From: Nocardioides lacusdianchii
GTDB lineage: Bacteria; Actinomycetota; Actinomycetes; Propionibacteriales; Nocardioidaceae
DNA length: 64,000 nt
Direction of reading: 5' to 3'
Assembly: GCF_020102855.1 (NCBI RefSeq)
Contig: NZ_JADHZD010000008.1
Span: 1-64,000 of the forward strand
Both the position numbers and the translations under genes were made by a program. This document shows, one piece after another, positions 53,943 through 62,720 of the stretch; position 1 is the first letter of the stretch, and every line of letters starts with the position of its first letter. The notes below the pieces were generated by a model that saw only the letters and a list, made by a program, of their open reading frames with translations, did no database searches and had not been told where the DNA came from.

Positions 53943-54500
53943 GTGCGCCACCCCCGACCTCGCTCGCGACGGTCGCTGGCGCGCGCCGCCACTGCCGCGG
54001 TGCTGGGCGCAGCTGTCCTGACCGGGCCCTCCGGCGCCGTCGCTGCGACGTCGCGCTGGGAGCCCACCGCACGGACGTGGTCGGTGCCCACCGTGCTCCT
54101 CGAGGACGCGACGTCCAGCCGCGACCGCGACCGGCTCGAGGACGCGCTGATGGTGCGGATCAACGACGCGCGTGCGGCGCTCGGCCTGCGCAAGATCTGG
54201 AACTTCGACGTCTGCACCGACGAGCTGGCCGAGCAGTGGGGCACCCGCATCGCCCGCACCGGTGTCTTCGCCCACCGCGACCAGGGCGAGGTGATCCGCC
54301 GCTGCCGCCACGCGTGGGCCGGGGAGACACTGGTGCGCGGGACCGCCCTGACCCCCGACGAGATGGTGCGGCTGTGGCTCGACTCCCCCGACCACCGCGC
54401 GATCCTGCTCAACCCGGACGCCCGCCGGGCCGGCGTGGCGATCACCGAGGACGCGTACGGCCGGGTGGTCGGCGTGGTCAACCTCGTGCGGCACCGCTGA
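53943..54500 (+). CDS. Secreted CAP/SCP-domain protein
   Basis: A 185-residue exported protein. The signal peptide has basic residues (RHPRPRSRRSLARAA), a hydrophobic core and AVAA near residue 35. The CAP-like domain follows: LMVRINDARAALGLRK, a CTDELAEQWGTRIARTGVFAHRD segment with the first His, WAGETLVRG with the Glu, and WLDSPDHRAILLNPDARRAGVAI with the second His. These match the metal-site residues of the family. GTG start with GGAGGA 5 nt upstream. The preceding 110 bp (53831-53942) are AT-richer and probably contain its promoter, which I cannot pinpoint. Confidence 0.85.
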   Translation: MRHPRPRSRRSLARAATAAVLGAAVLTGPSGAVAATSRWEPTARTWSVPTVLLEDATSSRDRDRLEDALMVRINDARAALGLRKIWNFDVCTDELAEQWGTRIARTGVFAHRDQGEVIRRCRHAWAGETLVRGTALTPDEMVRLWLDSPDHRAILLNPDARRAGVAITEDAYGRVVGVVNLVRHR

Positions 54501-54548
54501 CGCGAGGGCCGGCGCACATCCGCGTGCGCCGTACCCCTCAGGTGTGAG

Positions 54549-54588
54549 ACGATCCCCGGCCCCCTCGTGGGTGGGCCGGGGATCGTTT
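54549..54588 (+). terminator. Terminator after the CAP-domain gene
   Basis: A 14-bp perfect stem (ACGATCCCCGGCCC at 54549-54562 with GGGCCGGGGATCGT at 54573-54586), 10-nt loop, then TT. It sits between the CAP gene and the ABC exporter operon and may insulate them. Confidence 0.85.
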
Positions 54589-54606
54589 CGTGTGAGGGGA
54601 GAGCGG

Positions 54607-55404
54607 ATGCTGCACGTCGCCGTGGCGTCACGCGCCTTCCGCCGCTACTCCACCTACCGCGCGGCCACCGTCGCCGGGGTCTTCACCAACTCCGTCTTCG
54701 GCGTCATCTACTCCTTCGCCTACCTCGCGCTGTGGAAGGCCAACCCCGACGCGGGCGGCTACGACGCCGTCGACGCCGTCACCTTCGTCTGGCTCGGCCA
54801 GGCGCTGCTGATGACCGTCGCGCTGTGGGGCGGGGGCGCCACCGACGACCTCGCCGAGCGGATCCGCACCGGTGACGTGGCCATCGACCTCTACCGCCCC
54901 GTCGACCTCGTCGGGTGGTACCTCGCGAGCGACCTCGGCCGTGCGGCGTACCACTTCCTCACGCGCGGACTCGCCCCGACGGTGATCGGGCTCCTCCTCT
55001 TCGACATCGCCCTGCCCGACTCCCCCGCCGCCGCGCTGGGGTTCGCGCTCAGCATCCCGCTGGCGGTGGTGGTCAGCTTCGCCATCCGCTTCCTCGTGGC
55101 CTCGACGGCCTTCTGGCTGCTCGACGCCAGCGGTCCGCGCATCCTCACCGGCGCCCTCGCGATCTTCTTCAGCGGCATGTCGCTCCCGCTCGTCCTCTTC
55201 CCCGGCTGGCTCGGCGGCCTCGCCGAGGCGCTCCCCTTCTCGGCGATGATCCAGGTCCCCAACGACATCTGGCTGGGCCGCCACACCGGGCTCGACCTCG
55301 TCGGCGCGCTGGCCTTCCAGGCCGGCTGGGCGCTCGCGCTCCTCCTTGCCTGCCGCTTCGTGCTCGCGCTCGCGACCCGCAAGCTGGTGGTGCAGGGTGG
55401 CTGA
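54607..55404 (+). CDS. ABC-2-type permease (ABC2_membrane_6-like), first subunit
   Basis: A 265-residue membrane protein with six hydrophobic helices of the ABC-2 exporter type: an N-terminal AFRRYSTYRAATVAGVFTNSVFGVIY segment, the IRTGDVAIDLYRPVDLVGWYLASDLGRA loop, and a TGALAIFFSGMSLPLVLFPGWL helix. This is the first of a permease-permease-ATPase operon typical of the PF06182 family. A GAGGGGAGAG ribosome site precedes ATG. The substrate is unknown. Confidence 0.88.
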   Translation: MLHVAVASRAFRRYSTYRAATVAGVFTNSVFGVIYSFAYLALWKANPDAGGYDAVDAVTFVWLGQALLMTVALWGGGATDDLAERIRTGDVAIDLYRPVDLVGWYLASDLGRAAYHFLTRGLAPTVIGLLLFDIALPDSPAAALGFALSIPLAVVVSFAIRFLVASTAFWLLDASGPRILTGALAIFFSGMSLPLVLFPGWLGGLAEALPFSAMIQVPNDIWLGRHTGLDLVGALAFQAGWALALLLACRFVLALATRKLVVQGG

Positions 55405-56230
55405 GACCTCGACGACCTCGGTGACCGCGCGCCTGTGGCACCCGGTCGCGCGCTACGGCGACATGGTGCGGCTGTGGGTCCGCGCCGAGCTGTCCTACCC
55501 CGCGTCCTTCGCGATGCTCGTCGTGGGCAGCATGCTGATCAACGCCCTCGACTTCGCCGGCATCGCGATCATGTTCTCCAGCATCGACTCGCTCGGCGGC
55601 TTCGGGCTGCGCGAGATCGCCCTGCTCTACGGCGCGACGGGGGTCGGCATCGGCATCGCCGACACCCTGATCGGCAGCGTCGAGCGCATCGGCGAGTTCA
55701 TCCGCACCGGCCGCCTCGACCAGATGCTCACCAAGCCGGTGCCGCTCCTCGTCCAGGTCTGCTCCGACCGCTTCACGCTGCGGCGGCTCGGGCGCATCAC
55801 CCAGGCGAGCGTCGTGATGGCCTGGGCGCTGCCGATCGTGGACTGGACCCCGTCGCGCGTGCTCGTGGCGCTGCTGATGGTGGTCAGCTCGAGCGCGCTC
55901 TTCTTCGGCCTGTTCGTCCTTTTCAGCTGCGTCCAGTTCTGGACCAGCGACGCCAGCGAGTTCGCCAACGCCTTCACCTACGGCGGCAACACGCTGACGC
56001 AGTACCCCCTGACGGTCTTCCCCCGCGAGCTGGCGATCGCGCTGACCGTCGTGCTGCCCATCGCCTTCGTCAACTGGTACCCCTGCCTCTACCTCCTCGG
56101 GCGACCCGACCCGTTCGGCTTCCCCGAGTGGCTGCAGTTCTGCTCACCGCTCGCCGCCGCGCTGGTCGTGGCCGCCGCCCTCCTCGTCTGGCGCACCGGT
56201 GTGCGCCGCTACACCTCCACCGGGAGCTGA
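55397..56230 (+). CDS. ABC-2-type permease (ABC2_membrane_6-like), second subunit
   Basis: A 277-residue membrane protein homologous to the preceding one: RLWVRAELSYPASFAMLVVGSMLINALDF, the GEFIRTGRLDQMLTKPVPLLVQV loop and several helices with TYGGNTLTQYPLTVFP. GTG at 55397 overlaps the first permease gene by 8 nt. The two subunits probably form the heterodimeric pore. Confidence 0.88.
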   Translation: MAETSTTSVTARLWHPVARYGDMVRLWVRAELSYPASFAMLVVGSMLINALDFAGIAIMFSSIDSLGGFGLREIALLYGATGVGIGIADTLIGSVERIGEFIRTGRLDQMLTKPVPLLVQVCSDRFTLRRLGRITQASVVMAWALPIVDWTPSRVLVALLMVVSSSALFFGLFVLFSCVQFWTSDASEFANAFTYGGNTLTQYPLTVFPRELAIALTVVLPIAFVNWYPCLYLLGRPDPFGFPEWLQFCSPLAAALVVAAALLVWRTGVRRYTSTGS

Positions 56231-56235
56231 GCCCC

Positions 56236-57189
56236 ATGCCACTGATCGACGTCTCCGGCCTCGAGCGCACCTTCGTCGTACGCCGTCGCGCGGGCTTCAT
56301 GCGCCGCACGCGCTCCGAGGTGCGCGCGGTCCACGACCTGACCTTCTCGGTGGAGACCGGCGAGATGGTCGGCTACATCGGTCCCAACGGTGCGGGGAAG
56401 TCCACGACGATCAAGATGCTGACCGGCATCCTGGTCCCGACCGCGGGCTCGCTGCGGGTGGCCGGGCTCGACCCGAGCCGGCAGCGCACGGAGCTCGCCC
56501 AGCGCATCGGCGTGGTCTTCGGGCAGCGCACCACCCTGTGGTGGGACCTGCCGCTGCGCGACTCCTTCGAGCTGCTGCGCAAGATCTACCGCATCCCCGA
56601 CGCGCGCTACCGCGAGAACCTCGACCGCTTCGTCGAGCTGCTCGACCTCGGCGACCAGCTCGACACCCCGGTGCGCCAGCTCAGCCTGGGCCAGCGGATG
56701 CGCGGCGACATCACCGCAGCGCTGCTGCACGACCCCGAGATCCTCTACCTCGACGAGCCGACCATCGGGCTCGACGTGGTGAGCAAGGGCCGGCTGCGCG
56801 AGTTCCTCCGCGCCCTCAACGCCGAGCGCAGCACCACGCTGCTGCTCACCACGCACGACCTCCAGGACATCGAGGCGCTGTGCGACCGGGTGATCGTGAT
56901 CGACCACGGCACGTCGGTGTACGACGGCTCGCTCGCCGGCCTGCACGCGCAGGGCGGGTCGAGCCGCACCCTGGTCGTCGACCTGGTCGACGAGGGCCCG
57001 CCCATCGACGTACCGGGAGCGCGGGTGAAGAAGGTCGAGGGCCCGCGTCAGTGGCTGTCGTTCCCGACCGAGGCGAGCGCTGCCCCGGTCGTGGCGGCGG
57101 TGGCGGCGTCGTACGACGTGGCGGACCTCTCGATCCAGGAGCCCGACATCGAGGACGTCATCCGCGACCTCTACTCCCGCGGCGCCTGA
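56236..57189 (+). CDS. ABC transporter ATP-binding protein
   Basis: A 317-residue ATPase. Walker A GPNGAGKSTTIKML (about 50-63), Q-loop VVFGQRTTLWW, signature LSLGQRMRGDI, Walker B ILYLDEPTIGLD, H-loop TTHD. The long DrrA-like C-terminal domain (last ~85 residues) is usual for this exporter group. It follows the second permease by 5 nt. Confidence 0.94.
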   Translation: MPLIDVSGLERTFVVRRRAGFMRRTRSEVRAVHDLTFSVETGEMVGYIGPNGAGKSTTIKMLTGILVPTAGSLRVAGLDPSRQRTELAQRIGVVFGQRTTLWWDLPLRDSFELLRKIYRIPDARYRENLDRFVELLDLGDQLDTPVRQLSLGQRMRGDITAALLHDPEILYLDEPTIGLDVVSKGRLREFLRALNAERSTTLLLTTHDLQDIEALCDRVIVIDHGTSVYDGSLAGLHAQGGSSRTLVVDLVDEGPPIDVPGARVKKVEGPRQWLSFPTEASAAPVVAAVAASYDVADLSIQEPDIEDVIRDLYSRGA

Positions 57190-57201
57190 GGCGCCGGCGG
57201 C

Positions 57202-58353
57202 TCAGCCGCCGAGGGCGCGGCTGCGCTCGGAGTCGCGCTCCGGCGAGGTCAGTGGCTGGCGCTCGAGCACGAGCATCGCGCGGTCGTCGTCACCTCGCGG
57301 GACCTTCTTCAGGACCCGCTGCGGCATGCCGGTGAAGCCGCGGGCGTCGACGGCCTGGAGCGCGACCTGGCGCAGCCAGTCGATGCCGTCGTCGATGTCG
57401 CGACCTGATGTCTCGATGACGCCGTCGGTGTAGAACATCAGCGCCTCGCCGGGGCGCAGGCGCCCATGGCTGGGGGTGAAGTCGGCCTCCTCGATCACGC
57501 CCAGGGCCATCCCGCGGGCGTTGTCGACCGACCAGCCGCGCTGCCCCAGGTGCCAGTGCAGCGCCGGCGGGTGGCCGGCGCTGGTGATCGTGTAGTCGCC
57601 GGTGACCAGGCCGACCTTGATGTGCACGGCCGTGGCCAGCGACTCGTCGGACTCCTGGCGCAGCAGGAAGTTGTTGGCCGCCGCCATGAGCTCGGCCGGC
57701 GGCAGCGCGCCGATCAGACCGCCCAGGGCGCCGGCGAACTGCAACGCCTGCGGGCCCACCGACGTGCCCTTGCCGCACACATCGACCAGCGCCATCTCGA
57801 GCCACCTGCCCTCGCGCAGGTCCGCGACGAGGAAGTCGCCGGCGTAGCTCGGGCCGTTGGCGGTGATCGTCGCCGACTGCGAGCGCCACCCCTCCGGCAG
57901 CGGCGGCACCACGCCCTGGCGCTGCAGGCGGTCGCGCAGCTGGGTCAGCACGGCCTCGCTCAGCGCCATCGGCAGGCCCGAGCGCTGCCGGCTGGACTGG
58001 TAGAGCGCGAGCACGACCGCCACCGCGAAGATCAGCAGCGCCGACGCTCGGCTCGCGGTCGCGAAGCTGGTCTCGACCGAGGTCCACACCGAGACACCGA
58101 GCAGGACGGCGACCAGCACCACGAGCGGCAGGAAGCGGAGCAGCATGGTGCCGAGCATGAGGAAGAGGAACCAGAGCGACACCGGCATGAGGAGGTGGGT
58201 CAGCGAACCGAGCGCGACCGCCAGGGCCACGAGGGTCAGCAGCACGAGCAGCAGGAACGCCTGGCTGCCGCGGGAGCCGGTGCGCCAGCCCTCGACCCGC
58301 TGGCGGACGTAGGCGCCGCACGCGCGCATCACCGCTCCGACCGTTCCCGACAC
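57202..58353 (-). CDS. SpoIIE/PP2C-type serine phosphatase with membrane N-terminus
   Basis: A 383-residue protein. Three hydrophobic stretches (AFLLLVLLTLVALAVALGSL and following) anchor it; the C-terminal half is a PP2C-type phosphatase: SYAGDFLVADLREGRWLEMALVDVCGKG, with the metal Asp residues, TSAGHPPALHWH, LFYTDG-type LMFYTDGVIE, and PRGDDDRAMLVLER. In actinobacteria such enzymes control anti-sigma factor partners. No partner kinase is adjacent. GTG is 6 nt after TACCCT (58360-58365), hence leaderless; a longer start would run into the promoter. Confidence 0.9.
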   Translation of the reverse strand: MSGTVGAVMRACGAYVRQRVEGWRTGSRGSQAFLLLVLLTLVALAVALGSLTHLLMPVSLWFLFLMLGTMLLRFLPLVVLVAVLLGVSVWTSVETSFATASRASALLIFAVAVVLALYQSSRQRSGLPMALSEAVLTQLRDRLQRQGVVPPLPEGWRSQSATITANGPSYAGDFLVADLREGRWLEMALVDVCGKGTSVGPQALQFAGALGGLIGALPPAELMAAANNFLLRQESDESLATAVHIKVGLVTGDYTITSAGHPPALHWHLGQRGWSVDNARGMALGVIEEADFTPSHGRLRPGEALMFYTDGVIETSGRDIDDGIDWLRQVALQAVDARGFTGMPQRVLKKVPRGDDDRAMLVLERQPLTSPERDSERSRALGG

Positions 58354-58432
58354 GTCCGAAGGGTAGGGCTCACCCGAGGCCTCCCGCGGTCGAACCCCGA
58401 AATCCGTCGCCCCCTCTCGATAGGCTCCGCCC

Positions 58433-59410
58433 ATGCCCCTGGAACCGCTGCAGGCCGACGTCCTCGGGCCGGACTACCGGGTCGAGACGTTCTCCCTCCC
58501 GCCCGACGACGAGGGCCCCGTCGTCGCCACCCTCGTCACGCTCGAGCCGGAGCGCCCCAACGGCCGCGCGGTGCTCCACGTCCACGGCTTCGCCGACTAC
58601 TTCTTCCACGACGAGTACGCCCGCTGGTGGGCCGATCGGGGCTACACCTTCTACGCCCTCGACCTGCGCAAGTACGGCCGGTCCCTGCGTGAGCACCAGA
58701 CGCCCCACTACGTCAGCGACCTGGCGGAGTACTTCGGCGAGATCGACCTGGCCTGGTGGCGCATCACCCAGCGCGACGGGTTCACCGACGTCATCGCCTC
58801 CGGTCACTCCACCGGCGGGTTGACGCTGCCGTTGTGGGTCCACGAGCGGCGCCCCGCCGAGCTGCGGGCGCTGGTGCTGAACTCGCCGTGGTTCGACATG
58901 CAGGGAGCCGCCTGGCTGCGCAGCCCTGCGACGCGGGTGGCGCTCGAGCGGCTCGGGACGCGGCGACCCATGCAGCCCATCCCGCGCAAGGTCAACGACG
59001 TCTACGGCCGGACCCTGCACCGTGAGCACGGCGGCGAGTGGGACTACGACCTCGACTGGAAGCCGCTGCAGTCGCGCCCGGTCTACATCGGCTGGCTGCG
59101 GGCGGTCCGCCGCGGCCACGCGCAGCTGCACGCCGGCCTCGACGTCACCTGCCCCACCCTGGTGCTCTCCTCGGCCCGCTCCTGGTTCGGCGAGCAGACC
59201 GACGAGACCGCCACGACCCACGACATCGTGCTCGACGTGCAGCAGATCAGGAAGTGGGCCTCGTCGGTCGGTCGCCACGTCACCTCGGTGGCAGTGAAGG
59301 GCGCCATCCACGACATCGTGCTCTCGCGTCCCGAGGTCAGGGCGACGGCGTACGCCGCCCTCGACACGTGGTTGCGCGCCTGGGTGGAGCCGGCCTCGGC
59401 GGTCGAGTGA
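58433..59410 (+). CDS. Alpha/beta hydrolase (lysophospholipase-like)
   Basis: A 325-residue serine hydrolase. The oxyanion segment is AVLHVHGFADYFFHDEYARWW; the nucleophile Ser126 is in ASGHSTGGLT; the catalytic Asp and His are expected in the CPTLVLSSARSW and GAIHDIVLSRP segments near the end. The organisation resembles monoacylglycerol lipase and lysophospholipase L2-like proteins. Cytosolic. TAGGCT at 58421-58426 is 6 nt upstream of ATG. Substrate unknown. Confidence 0.88.
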   Translation: MPLEPLQADVLGPDYRVETFSLPPDDEGPVVATLVTLEPERPNGRAVLHVHGFADYFFHDEYARWWADRGYTFYALDLRKYGRSLREHQTPHYVSDLAEYFGEIDLAWWRITQRDGFTDVIASGHSTGGLTLPLWVHERRPAELRALVLNSPWFDMQGAAWLRSPATRVALERLGTRRPMQPIPRKVNDVYGRTLHREHGGEWDYDLDWKPLQSRPVYIGWLRAVRRGHAQLHAGLDVTCPTLVLSSARSWFGEQTDETATTHDIVLDVQQIRKWASSVGRHVTSVAVKGAIHDIVLSRPEVRATAYAALDTWLRAWVEPASAVE

Positions 59411-59411
59411 C

Positions 59412-60173
59412 TCACACGAGCAGGGCCACCAGCGCGGTGAGGCCGACGACGGCGATCACGGCGCGCAGCAGTGGCGGCGGGAGGCGCCGGCCGACCGTCG
59501 CACCGAGCTGTCCGCCGACGACCGAGCCGAGGGCGATGAGGCCGGCGACCTCCCAGTCCACGTCGGCGACGGCGATGAAGACCAGCGCCGCGACGGCGTT
59601 GACGATGAGGGCAAGCACGTTCTTGGTGGCGGTGTGGCGCTGCATGGAGTCGGCGACGCCGATGCCGAGCACGGCCATCAGCAGCACGCCCTGGGCGGCG
59701 CCGAAGTAGCCGCCGTACACGCCCGTCGCGGCGACCGCCGGCCACACCCACCAGACACCGTGGTCCGGGATGCCGCCGCGCGCCTCGGCCCGGGCGGCCA
59801 CGGCCCGCTGGACGCGCGGGCCGACGACGACCAGCACGACGCCGAGCAGGATCAGCACCGGCACGATCGCGTCGAACGCCGCCGACGGCAGCCACAGCAG
59901 CAGCAGGGCGCCGAGGATCCCGCCGAGCAGCGACGCCGAGCCGAGGCGCAGCACGCGCGAGCGCTGGCCGGCGAGCTCGCGTCGGTAGCCGAAGACCCCG
60001 GACATGCTTCCCGGCACGAGGCCGACGGTGTTGCTCACGTTGGCGGTCACCGGGGGCACGCCGAACGCCAGCAGGGTCGGGAACGTGATCAACGTTCCCG
60101 ACCCCACCACGGTGTTGATGGTGCCGGCCGCCACTCCTGCGAGGGTGACCAGCACTGCCTCGAGCAGGCTCAC
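59412..60173 (-). CDS. TauE/SafE-family membrane protein
   Basis: A 253-residue polytopic protein with about eight helices and the repeated TauE/SafE pattern: GTINTVVGSGTLITFPTLLAFGVPPVTANVSNT and, after a cytoplasmic loop, GGYFGAAQGVLLM with ATKNVLALIVNAVAAL. It is thought to export sulfur-containing anions; substrate not inferable. GTG start overlaps the SPFH gene stop (GTGA). Confidence 0.9.
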   Translation of the reverse strand: MSLLEAVLVTLAGVAAGTINTVVGSGTLITFPTLLAFGVPPVTANVSNTVGLVPGSMSGVFGYRRELAGQRSRVLRLGSASLLGGILGALLLLWLPSAAFDAIVPVLILLGVVLVVVGPRVQRAVAARAEARGGIPDHGVWWVWPAVAATGVYGGYFGAAQGVLLMAVLGIGVADSMQRHTATKNVLALIVNAVAALVFIAVADVDWEVAGLIALGSVVGGQLGATVGRRLPPPLLRAVIAVVGLTALVALLV

Positions 60174-61315
60174 GCCGGCGGGGGCTCCTGACCCGCGTCG
60201 GGCGTGGTGGCCGCGGTGTCAGCCGGCGGCGGCTCCACCGGAGCCGATCCACGGGAGACCTTGCTCGCCGACTCGGCGGCCGCGATCGCGTCCTGCACGG
60301 CCTTGTTGGTCGCAGAGACCTCGGCGTCCGGGCGCTGCGTCGACGGCAGCTGCGCCTCGGACGGGCCCATGTCGACCCGGGTGCGCGGCGTCGCGTCCTT
60401 GGGGATGCCCGCGATCTCGTGGATCGAGGACCCGAGGCCCTCCATCGCCTTGGTGATCTCCGAGGGGATGACCCAGACCTTGTTGGCACTGCCCTCGGCG
60501 ATCTTCGGCATCATCTGGAGGTACTGGTAGGCCAGCAGGGACTGGTCGGGCTGGCCGTCGTGGATCGCCTGGAAGACGGTCTGGATGGCCTGGCCCTCAC
60601 CCTGTGCACGCAGGATCGAGGCCTCGCGGTCGGCCTGCGCGCGCAGGATCTGCGACTCGCGGTCACCCTCGGCGTTGAGGATCTGCGACTGCTTGGAGCC
60701 CTCGGCCGTGAGGATCGCGGCCTGGCGCTGGCCCTCGGCGGTGAGGATCACTGCGCGCTTCTCGCGGTCGGCGCGCATCTGCTTCTCCATCGAGTCCTTG
60801 ATGGAGGGCGGCGGGTCGATGCCCTTGAGCTCGACGCGATTGACGCGGATGCCCCACTTGCCGGTCGCCTCGTCGAGGACGCCGCGCAGGCCGGAGTTGA
60901 TCGAGTCACGGCTGGTCAGCGTCTCCTCGAGGTCCATGCCACCGACGATGTTGCGCAGCGTGGTCATGGTGAGCTGCTCGATCGCCTGGATGTAGTTGGC
61001 GATCTCGTAGGTCGCAGCGACCGGGTCGGTGACCTGGAAGTAGATGACGGTGTCGATCGACACGACGAGGTTGTCCTCGGTGATCACCGGCTGCGGCGGG
61101 AAGCTCACGACCTGCTCGCGCAGGTCGATGAGGTAACGCAGCTTGTCGATGAACGGCACCAGGATGTTGAGGCCCGCAGGGAGCGTGGCCTTGTACTTGC
61201 CGAAGCGCTCGACGACGGCGGCGCGTGCCTGGGGCACGATCTTCACCGTCTTCGAGAGCATCACGACCACGAAGACGATGACGAGCAGGAACAGGACCAG
61301 CAGGGCTGTGGGCAT
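60170..61315 (-). CDS. SPFH-domain (stomatin/paraslipin) membrane protein
   Basis: A 381-residue protein. One N-terminal membrane helix (ALLVLFLLVIVFVVVMLS) precedes the SPFH domain (AVVERFGKYKATLPAGLNILVPFIDK to MEKQMRADREKRAVIL). A coiled-coil region with short repeats (ILTAEGQRQAA, ILTAEGSKQSQ, ILNAEGDRESQ, ILRAQADREAS, ILRAQGEGQ) follows, then a disordered Pro/Ala-rich tail. Such proteins assemble membrane microdomains with NfeD partners; the NfeD gene lies just upstream, same strand. SD GGGGGAG precedes ATG. Confidence 0.94.
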   Translation of the reverse strand: MPTALLVLFLLVIVFVVVMLSKTVKIVPQARAAVVERFGKYKATLPAGLNILVPFIDKLRYLIDLREQVVSFPPQPVITEDNLVVSIDTVIYFQVTDPVAATYEIANYIQAIEQLTMTTLRNIVGGMDLEETLTSRDSINSGLRGVLDEATGKWGIRVNRVELKGIDPPPSIKDSMEKQMRADREKRAVILTAEGQRQAAILTAEGSKQSQILNAEGDRESQILRAQADREASILRAQGEGQAIQTVFQAIHDGQPDQSLLAYQYLQMMPKIAEGSANKVWVIPSEITKAMEGLGSSIHEIAGIPKDATPRTRVDMGPSEAQLPSTQRPDAEVSATNKAVQDAIAAAESASKVSRGSAPVEPPPADTAATTPDAGQEPPPA

Positions 61316-61357
61316 TCGGTTCTCCCCCGGGTTGGTTCGGCTGGGTGTGGCGTCCGC

Positions 61358-61819
61358 TCAGGACTCGAGCGTGGCCACGGGGTGGACGTAGGCCGTCGCA
61401 CCCTTGATCTGCAGGATCTCGACCGTCTCACCGGGCGCGATCCGCAGGTTGTCGTCGTACGGGAGGGCGGTCCACGTCTCGCCGCCGGCCTTGATGCGGC
61501 CCGCGTTGAGCCCGGTGATCTCCTCGGTGACCAGGCACCGCGTGCCGACCAGCTTGCCGTGGCCCAGCGAGAGCTCCGGGCCGCCGTGCAGTCGCTTGAC
61601 GAAGGCGGGGCGCACGAGCGCCAGGGCGGCGACGGACGCGGCGAGCGCCAGCAGGATCTGCGCGACCACGGGCAGCCCGATGAGGGCCGCCACCATCCCG
61701 ATCACGGCACCGGCCGCGAGCATGGCGAGGATCAGGTCGAGGCTGAACATCTCGGCGACGCCGAGCGCGATCGACAGCGCCAGCCAGGTCTCCCAGAGGT
61801 GGTCGCGGATCCAGTCCAT
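61358..61819 (-). CDS. NfeD-family membrane protein
   Basis: A 153-residue protein with four hydrophobic helices in the first ~75 residues (LALSIALGVAEMFSLDLILAMLAAGAVIG and onward) and a C-terminal OB-fold domain (LVGTRCLVTEEITGLNAGRIKAGGETWTALPYDDN). It is the short NfeD1b type without protease domain, the usual partner of the SPFH protein. TAGGGT at 61826-61831 lies 6 nt before ATG. Confidence 0.93.
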   Translation of the reverse strand: MDWIRDHLWETWLALSIALGVAEMFSLDLILAMLAAGAVIGMVAALIGLPVVAQILLALAASVAALALVRPAFVKRLHGGPELSLGHGKLVGTRCLVTEEITGLNAGRIKAGGETWTALPYDDNLRIAPGETVEILQIKGATAYVHPVATLES

Positions 61820-61836
61820 GTCCCGACCCTATCCAG

Positions 61837-62643
61837 TCAGTGATCGAGGATGCGCTGCGGCGGACGGCGCCGCGCGGCGAACCGATCGTCGGCCCGGCTC
61901 AGCAGCAGCGGCATGCCGAAGGTCTCCGACAGCGTCTCGGCCGTGACCACGTCCTCCACCGGTCCGGCGTCGACCACACGGCCCTGCCGCAGGAGCAGGG
62001 CGTGGGTGAAGCCCGGCGGGATCTCCTCCACGTGGTGGGAGACCAGCACGGTCGCCGGCGAGTCCGGGTCGAGCGCGACGTCGGACAGGGTGGCGACGAG
62101 GTCCTCGCGGCCGCCGAGGTCGAGCCCGGCAGCCGGCTCGTCGAGCAGCAGCAGCTCGGGGTCGGTCATCAGCGCGCGGGCGATCTGCACCCGCTTGCGC
62201 TCGCCCTCGCTGAGCGTGCCGAAGGTGCGGTCGAGCAGGTGGGCGGCACCGACCTCGGCGAGGAGGTCGGCGGCACGGTCGTGGTCGAGGTCGGCGTAGT
62301 GCTCACGCCAGCGGCCGACCACGCCGTAGGAGGCGGACACGACGACGTCCCTGACCAGCTCGTCCCGGGGGATCCGGTCGGCGAGCGCTGCGCTGGTCAG
62401 GCCGATGCGCGGGCGCAGCTCGAAGACGTCGGTGGTGCCGAGCACCTCGTCGAGGATGCCGGCGACCCCGGAGGTCGGGTGCAGCTGGGCCGCGGCGACC
62501 TGGAGCAGGGTGGTCTTGCCGGCGCCGTTGGGACCGAGCACCACCCAGCGCTCGTCCTCCTCGACCTCCCAGCTCACCTCGTCGAGCAGCAGCGCGCTGC
62601 CACGGCGCACCGTGACTCCCGCGAACTCGATGACGGCGACCAC
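61837..62643 (-). CDS. ABC transporter ATP-binding protein
   Basis: A 268-residue ATPase of the ModF/YlmA-like sort. Walker A GPNGAGKTTLLQ (about 38-49), signature LSEGERKRVQIARAL, Walker B LLLLDEPAAGLD, H-loop VSHHVEE. No permease gene accompanies it. In mycobacteria a similar ATPase gene neighbours serB2, as here, so this arrangement is ancestral. GTG start 6 nt after TAGGGT (62650-62655). Confidence 0.92.
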   Translation of the reverse strand: MVAVIEFAGVTVRRGSALLLDEVSWEVEEDERWVVLGPNGAGKTTLLQVAAAQLHPTSGVAGILDEVLGTTDVFELRPRIGLTSAALADRIPRDELVRDVVVSASYGVVGRWREHYADLDHDRAADLLAEVGAAHLLDRTFGTLSEGERKRVQIARALMTDPELLLLDEPAAGLDLGGREDLVATLSDVALDPDSPATVLVSHHVEEIPPGFTHALLLRQGRVVDAGPVEDVVTAETLSETFGMPLLLSRADDRFAARRRPPQRILDH

Positions 62644-62720
62644 GTCGTCACCCTATCCAGCAGCAGGCGCGCTGCAGGGCCGGACACGTCGGGTGTGCGC
62701 GCCCGAGTAGCCTCGCCCCG

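Noticed and set aside
60600..60770. DNA tandem repeat in the SPFH gene
   Set aside because: It encodes the ordinary heptad-like coiled-coil repeats of SPFH proteins, with divergent DNA copies.
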